Shown here: positions 19,753-24,069 of the stretch, piece after piece
How the letters are laid out: each line of letters begins with the position of its first letter
Position numbering within the stretch: the stretch's first letter is position 1
From: a virus
IMG/VR virus record: IMGVR_UViG_3300034104_000826
Span: 1 to 24,069 of that record
Reading direction: 5' to 3' (one strand)
Length of the DNA stretch: 24,069 nucleotides
Notes under the pieces: model-generated
The model's database searches: none
Told to the model about the DNA's origin: nothing
Seen by the model: only the letters and a program-made list of their open reading frames with translations
Made by a program: the position numbers and the translations under genes

Positions 19753-20684
19753 TAGTATATTGAATAATAAGTATTAATGTTTGATTCTATTCCCGTTCTA
19801 TTGCTTGATTGAGATGAATTATAAAAAATAATTTCTTGTAAATGACCATGACAATTATTTCCAGTAAAAGAATACACTCCTATTGTATTAGCCTTCATAG
19901 TTATACTAAAATTTGTAGCACTTGATGATATTGTGTTTCCATTTTTAAACATAGACATTGTTCCAGCATCGTTTAAACCCGTTAATAATAATTGTGAAGT
20001 TGTGCTGTCAGTTGATAAACTTGCTTGATATTGAGTTGATTTAGCTTGCAAATAATAATTATTGTCATTATATAAAGCCCATAAATATTGACCAGCTCCT
20101 GCATCTGAAGATAAACCCAATAATCTTCTTGAACTTGCGTCTCGTTTACCAACAAATGAATTATAATTAGAACTACTTACATTAATAATACTTGTTAAAG
20201 TAAATTGGTCATTTGTTCCATCAAAAGATATTGAAGTTTTTGAATTAATTTTATTAACAACACCGCTTGTAACTATTTGTGGTTGATTTGCTGCAGTTGT
20301 TTGAACGGCATTATTTGCATTACCACTTTGGTCGTACCACGTAGTTACAAAACCATTACCAGCACCAACAAATAAAAGTAAAGCTGTTTCATCTAAAACA
20401 TTATTTGAATCATATCCTATATCTTGCTCCGTGTTATCGCTTGACCTTCTAACTCTAATCAAATTACCCGTATATGTTGAAGATAATCTTCTAACCGAAT
20501 AAGCTGCTGAAGCACCTGAATAAGTATCTAAAATTCCTGTAAAAGCAGCAACACCTACAATATCAGTTAAACCCGCATAGCTTTTAGCGTGTATATCACC
20601 CCAACCAATAGCGTTATTAGCACCTTGCCCCCAACCTATTGCGTTGTTTGCTGCTCCGTCACCCCATCCGTTACTATTTGCCAT
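19752..20684 (-). CDS. Lectin-like tail fibre / receptor-binding protein (310 aa)
   Basis: A 310-residue protein. The N-terminus is a Gly/Trp/Asn repeat (GWGDGAANNAIGWGQGANNA, then IGWGDIHAKSY) of the kind attaching Bacteroidetes phage fibres. From about residue 55 it resembles the arabinofuranosidase-B-like/concanavalin-A-like module: YSVRRLSSTYTGNLIRVRRS, FVTTWYDQSGNANNAVQ, PQIV, ISFDGTNDQFTL and a LamG-like C-terminal jelly roll ending in HGHLQEIIFYNSSQ. The WYDQSGNANN segment is characteristic. It probably binds cell-surface polysaccharide; catalysis is unproven. Located between another fibre protein and the lysis cassette. Confidence 0.75.
   Translation of the reverse strand: MANSNGWGDGAANNAIGWGQGANNAIGWGDIHAKSYAGLTDIVGVAAFTGILDTYSGASAAYSVRRLSSTYTGNLIRVRRSSDNTEQDIGYDSNNVLDETALLLFVGAGNGFVTTWYDQSGNANNAVQTTAANQPQIVTSGVVNKINSKTSISFDGTNDQFTLTSIINVSSSNYNSFVGKRDASSRRLLGLSSDAGAGQYLWALYNDNNYYLQAKSTQYQASLSTDSTTSQLLLTGLNDAGTMSMFKNGNTISSSATNFSITMKANTIGVYSFTGNNCHGHLQEIIFYNSSQSSNRTGIESNINTYYSIY
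20600..20675 (-). repeat. Gly/Trp/Asn coding repeat at the fibre N-terminus
   Basis: The coding strand repeats a unit for NNAIGWGxGA two to three times near codons 4-29, with matching base-level repetition (ACCCCA / CCCCCAACC / CACCCCAACC on the plus strand). It is likely a flexible or trimerising virion-attachment segment. Confidence 0.5.
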
Positions 20685-20714
20685 ACTTTATTAACTTAGT
20701 GATTCGTGTTTTGT

Positions 20715-21026
20715 TCAATTTAAGTCAATAACAACCTCATATCCTAACTGCTCGTAAGCAAGTTTAGCATATTTATGAGCTGTGTCTATGCTTTGTGCTT
20801 CGCCAGCTTCTAAAGTGGCTACTAAAGGACGAGATTCTACATCTGTATAAATAGGCTTATTTTCTTCAAATGTAGCCTTGTTTGAATAAGTTACTATACC
20901 TATCTCTAAATTAATTCCGTTTGAACGCCCTACGAACTCTAAACGCCCATAAACCTCATTTATATTTATATCAGTTCCAGATATTTTAATCGCTTTGTTT
21001 TCTGTTGCTTTAATTAAAATTGCCAT
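20715..21026 (-). CDS. Hypothetical virion-region protein (103 aa)
   Basis: A 103-residue beta-rich protein (MAILIKATENKAIKISGTDI, INEVYGRLEFVGRSNGINLE, FEENKPIYTDVES, YAKLAYEQLGYEVVIDLN). It sits between two fibre genes with gaps of 9 and 30 bases. No family recognised by name. Its place suggests a fibre-associated or assembly protein. No membrane segment or cysteines. Confidence 0.6.
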   Translation of the reverse strand: MAILIKATENKAIKISGTDININEVYGRLEFVGRSNGINLEIGIVTYSNKATFEENKPIYTDVESRPLVATLEAGEAQSIDTAHKYAKLAYEQLGYEVVIDLN

Positions 21027-21035
21027 AATATATTT

Positions 21036-21914
21036 TTAAGATAATAAACCTAAATTTTGTAATATCGTAACCAAATCAGAAACTGTTGTTATTCCAGCAC
21101 TTGATTGTTGGTATAACTTAACAACATTTCCGTTTTCTGTTCTAAAATGCGGAGCCGCATTCCCTGCTGTTATATCAGCTGAATATTGTTGGTAAGCATC
21201 AGCAGGTGAAGAACCTGGGCTTGTTCCAGTATGTTGAACTAAAACTTTAGCAGCACTTGTTCCCGCAGCAGTACCTCCTATATGTAAATTACCTCCATTA
21301 TCAATTCTTATTTTCTCACTATTTGCAGTTGCAAAAGCTATGAATGAAGTTCCAGAACTTGAATTAGATGAATTTATAACTAACCCACTTGAGTCAGCTC
21401 CCGATTCTAAAATAGATAAACCAGCGGCTGTGATCCCTATATAAGTTCCTGCTACGCTGGCTCCGTATTGTAAAGAAGCTATATATCTGTTCCCAGTTGT
21501 TGAGTTTATTGTAATGCACGAAGCACTTGTCCCTGTATTTGTGTTAGAAACTTGTATTCGTGTTTCCCCATTTACACTTTCATTTACATGAAGCTTATGT
21601 GAAGGTGTGTTTGTTCCGATTCCTAAACGTGAGTTTGTATTATCCCAAAAGAAATTACCACTCTGCGCTAAAAAATTACTTGAATCTTCAAATATTATCC
21701 TACCAGCAGTTCCGTTGAATTTTATTTTATAAGTGCTTACATCTAAATTACCACCTAATTGAGGCGAAGTATCTAAGCTAACTTCGTTAATTTCCGAACC
21801 CGTTACATACTTAGTGTCGTAAGTAGTACCATTAAAGTCTGCTATTGGAATTCTATCTGTGCTTTCAACCTTTGCCGCTTTCGCTGTTAGTTGACTTATC
21901 TTTACGTCCGCCAT
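21036..21914 (-). CDS. Tail fibre / appendage protein (292 aa)
   Basis: A 292-residue protein with a head (ADVKISQLTAKAAKVESTDR, IPIADFNGTTYDTKYVTGSE) typical of phage fibre N-termini and a shaft/tip rich in Gly, Thr, Ser, Asn with SRLGIGTNTPSHKLHVNE near residues 97-114 and EKIRIDNGGNLHIGG near 200-215. The LGIGTxTPxxKLHV segment is frequent in trimeric adhesins and phage fibres, here without an intramolecular chaperone. It probably contacts the host surface. Start 60 bases after the connector-like stop. Confidence 0.75.
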   Translation of the reverse strand: MADVKISQLTAKAAKVESTDRIPIADFNGTTYDTKYVTGSEINEVSLDTSPQLGGNLDVSTYKIKFNGTAGRIIFEDSSNFLAQSGNFFWDNTNSRLGIGTNTPSHKLHVNESVNGETRIQVSNTNTGTSASCITINSTTGNRYIASLQYGASVAGTYIGITAAGLSILESGADSSGLVINSSNSSSGTSFIAFATANSEKIRIDNGGNLHIGGTAAGTSAAKVLVQHTGTSPGSSPADAYQQYSADITAGNAAPHFRTENGNVVKLYQQSSAGITTVSDLVTILQNLGLLS

Positions 21915-21974
21915 TTATTTTGTTTAAATAAATTTGTAATTTTTTAATGTTTTCAGCCTTAGGCTTGTATTTCT

Positions 21975-22475
21975 TTAAATGAACCATCCAAAATAATTAT
22001 TTTGTGTGTCTGGATACATGTCCCCATTTGAATTTAAGTTGTATTCAGGAAATAAGTCTTGGTTAAAACTCATGTAATCAATAAATCTTTCCGTGTAGTG
22101 TTGAGCTATTGAACGCTCTTTTTCTATTAAGAAATCAATTTCGTCTTTTTCTACGTTTGTAGCGTTCTCTGAATTGTGTTTAAATACGCCTTTATTAGCG
22201 ATTGTATAAGCCGCAAAGGGTAAGTATTCAACCATCGCCCAATGTATCAGCATAGGCTTTATATACGTCGTTACAAGCGTTAAATAATTACCACCTAAAT
22301 CATCGTTTACAATATCATCTTTTATTTTGTCCAATAACTTAGTGCCTAAGTATGTTTGAATGTGAATATCTTGAGCGACCTTTATCCATTGAATAAAGTT
22401 ATCCGTGTCTACATTGCCATTCATGGCTGTAAACTTCACGATGTCATCTCTTGTTATAAGTAATGCCTCTGCCAT
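21975..22475 (-). CDS. Head-tail connector-like protein (DUF6712-style, 166 aa)
   Basis: From ATG 22475 (MAEALLITRDDIVKFTAMNG) the protein has 166 residues with NFIQWIKVAQDIHIQTYLG, KLLDKI, TYIKPMLIHWAMVEYLPFAAY and a C-terminal FWxF-like NYFGWFI. This helix-rich pattern is that of small Bacteroidetes phage neck/connector proteins encoded after the portal. ATG 22475 lies one base after the portal stop; an earlier in-frame ATG (22511) would overlap the portal end by 35 bases and is less likely. Family name from memory of the pattern. Confidence 0.65.
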   Translation of the reverse strand: MAEALLITRDDIVKFTAMNGNVDTDNFIQWIKVAQDIHIQTYLGTKLLDKIKDDIVNDDLGGNYLTLVTTYIKPMLIHWAMVEYLPFAAYTIANKGVFKHNSENATNVEKDEIDFLIEKERSIAQHYTERFIDYMSFNQDLFPEYNLNSNGDMYPDTQNNYFGWFI

Positions 22476-22476
22476 C

Positions 22477-24069
22477 TTATTTTCTATAATATCCTTGATT
22501 CGGCATATCAATCGGTCGTTGACTTACCAAACTTGGGTTTTTAATAACATAACCTAATTTCGCAGCTTTTGCGCCTGCAATTTGCTTTACTTCTTTGCTA
22601 TCAATATCTAAAGCCTTACCAGAAAGCGTTGCGTAAACTCTTTTATTCCATCTATGGTGACAATTAGCACCGCCTTTATATAACCAAATTGAATATGTAG
22701 GAGCTCCATCAATTCCAAACCCCGGGTTAACCGCTTGACTTCCCATTTTTATAATGTCTTCTTTTCTGTAAACTCTTTTTTGTTTAGCAAGTGACATCAT
22801 TTTTTTACAAAACTCCCTACCATTTTCCTTTTCTTCACCTGCATAAATATATCGAGTAATGAATTTAACACCGTCTATTACTTGATCTTGTGAGCTTCTT
22901 AAATTAGGTCGTGGGTCACCCGTTGAAACTAAATTAACAACCTTAGATAATAAACTTTGTTTAGGTTCTTTGCTTAGTAATTCGTTATCCGTTTCGTCCG
23001 TGTCGTAGTCTACTTCGTGTTCGTCTATTAATATCCATTCAGGATTCTCGTCTTCGCCTAACTCCATTAAAGTGTTAACCGCACTTAGTTCCGTGCCAGT
23101 TTCTTCTGCTACTTGCTCTTCAGTTTGAGCGTTCTCTAAATCAACAAACTCCAAAGGTTGCAAAGTCTTAAAGAATAACTTTAAAGAAATACCATTGTAA
23201 GCTAATATTCTATCAAACGCCTCAAGTAACTCATCTTGCATAGGTTTAATAACCATGTTATCAAACAAAATACTTGAATTTTTAAGTTCATCAGCATTAC
23301 TCGAGAAACCCGTTGAAGTTGCAATACCAAACAATAAAGGTGAAGTTACATTATGCCCTAACATAATTTTACGCAAACACTCCTCACTTAAATACGAATA
23401 ATGTTCAGGCGCATCGTTTAAAGGTAATGAATCAACAGTTGTTTTTTTAGTTTCATCTGCATTAAATGCTACAATAGTTTTTAATCCTTTAGAACCCGTT
23501 AATTGTGCGTTTACCTTGTTTGTAATGATGCTTTGTTGTTCTTCGGTAGGGATTCCATTATTAAAATTAACGACAGTAGTCGGAGCAAATCCTTGTTGTA
23601 CTTCATTAATCAAATAGTCTGCTATTTCTTCCTCAAGTTTAGCATAAGGAACAGCTCCTTGATAATCAGGGTAAGCGTAATACTTCATTCCTACCGTGTA
23701 AGGCTTTATATAAAGTATTTCTATTTGCTCGTTTGAGAATCCGTAAGCAGGTATTCTTTTCGGAGCGTATTTTTTTACGTCTTGCCAGTTATCTGAATAA
23801 TAATATCCCTCTACTTCACCGTCTTTATTACACTTTTCAGCACGTAATAAATTAACAGGCATGTGGTAAGCCTTTAAAATTCTTTTACGGTCTTTAGAGT
23901 AATGTATCTGAATAGAGCACTGCCCTAACATCTTTCTATCGATAAATAATTTACGAACGCAATCAGGATGTAATAAAGCCATCATTTGAGCGTACTCATT
24001 TGGCTTTTTACTTGCATCTAACGCACTTAAACCACGTCCATAAACCAATCTACTTATATTGTTTATTAT
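22477..24069 (-). CDS. Portal protein with C-terminal extension, N-terminus outside window
   Basis: An open frame from the right edge to TAA 22477-22479, 530 visible codons; the start is beyond the window (the frame reads through a TTG at 24048, which is internal). Portal-style segments: YGRGLSALDASKKPNEYAQM, then PVNLLRAEKCNKDG, ILYIKPYTVGMKYYAYPDY, LNDAPEHYSYLSEECLRKIM, then HNVTSPLLFGI and a long C-terminal helix region IKPMQDELLEAFDRIL. The portal forms the dodecameric DNA gate and connects to the neck. The last 150 residues (from FITRYIYAGEEKENGREFCK to GANCHHRWNKRVYATLSG) are an added domain with C and CHHRW motifs, not part of a standard portal. Confidence 0.8.
   Translation of the reverse strand: MINNISRLVYGRGLSALDASKKPNEYAQMMALLHPDCVRKLFIDRKMLGQCSIQIHYSKDRKRILKAYHMPVNLLRAEKCNKDGEVEGYYYSDNWQDVKKYAPKRIPAYGFSNEQIEILYIKPYTVGMKYYAYPDYQGAVPYAKLEEEIADYLINEVQQGFAPTTVVNFNNGIPTEEQQSIITNKVNAQLTGSKGLKTIVAFNADETKKTTVDSLPLNDAPEHYSYLSEECLRKIMLGHNVTSPLLFGIATSTGFSSNADELKNSSILFDNMVIKPMQDELLEAFDRILAYNGISLKLFFKTLQPLEFVDLENAQTEEQVAEETGTELSAVNTLMELGEDENPEWILIDEHEVDYDTDETDNELLSKEPKQSLLSKVVNLVSTGDPRPNLRSSQDQVIDGVKFITRYIYAGEEKENGREFCKKMMSLAKQKRVYRKEDIIKMGSQAVNPGFGIDGAPTYSIWLYKGGANCHHRWNKRVYATLSGKALDIDSKEVKQIAGAKAAKLGYVIKNPSLVSQRPIDMPNQGYYRK

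Noticed and set aside
21945-21974. AGCCT-T-AGGCT palindrome between the connector and fibre genes
   Set aside because: Only a short stem with a tiny loop and no T run; not a convincing terminator.
24046-24069. TTG at 24048 as the start of the portal gene
   Set aside because: The same frame continues upstream to the window edge (reading IINNISR before it), so the gene is simply cut.
1-24069. CRISPR array, insertion sequence, integrase or attachment site
   Set aside because: No regularly spaced repeats, transposase or recombinase motifs, or flanking direct repeats were seen.

Overview
The window looks like part of a double-stranded DNA tailed-phage (or prophage) genome infecting a Bacteroidetes/Flavobacteriia-type host. 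Evidence: AT-rich DNA (roughly one third G+C by eye), promoters matching the Bacteroidetes pattern TTTG-N19-TAnnTTTG rather than TTGACA/TATAAT, few Shine-Dalgarno sites, and tail and fibre proteins of types I know from Bacteroidetes phages. Every gene I can support is on the minus strand, so transcription runs from high to low coordinates. Most neighbours are packed, with ATGA or TAATG stop/start overlaps. No integrase, capsid, scaffold/protease or tape-measure gene is visible. The portal gene runs off the right edge and a tail gene runs off the left edge.

Layout in transcription order. (1) 24069-18547, late block: portal (5' truncated), head-tail connector-like protein, fibre protein, small unknown protein, lectin-like fibre, small unknown protein, then a lysis cassette (holin-like membrane protein, papain-like/CHAP-type endolysin, small protein with a cationic amphipathic tail), closed by a strong terminator at 18472-18501. 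(2) 18546-18286: gene-free, with a nested inverted repeat and a promoter. (3) 18285-17129: tiny translationally coupled genes of unknown function. (4) 17001-11563, replication/recombination: DUF6291-like protein, RecA-fold ATPase/helicase, unknown proteins, NinG, winged-helix-like protein, ERF annealing protein, YqaJ-type exonuclease, small proteins, XRE-type regulator. Several promoters of one repeated design sit inside this block. (5) 11562-11229: a GC-rich, minus-strand-ATG-free island with a tRNA-like element, further hairpins, a terminator and a promoter. (6) 11228-9387: zinc-ribbon-like protein, small membrane protein, sigma-70-like factor and three unknown proteins. (7) 9386-5940: DNA-modification cassette of ParB/Srx-fold protein, DpdA-like transglycosylase, QueC, QueD, QueE and FolE. 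(8) 5918-1: terminase small and large subunits followed by tail genes.

How it fits together: FolE, QueD, QueE and QueC form a GTP-to-7-deazaguanine route, and a DpdA-like enzyme would exchange guanine in phage DNA for that base, probably protecting it from host restriction. The most notable points are: a QueC lacking all four of its family's zinc cysteines; the structured RNA island with a malformed tRNA-like domain; a strongly strand-biased short motif (AAACACG on the coding strand, at least 21 copies against about 2) found in several reading frames and between genes; and a repeated promoter cassette. No database search or folding program was run. All family names come from reading motifs.
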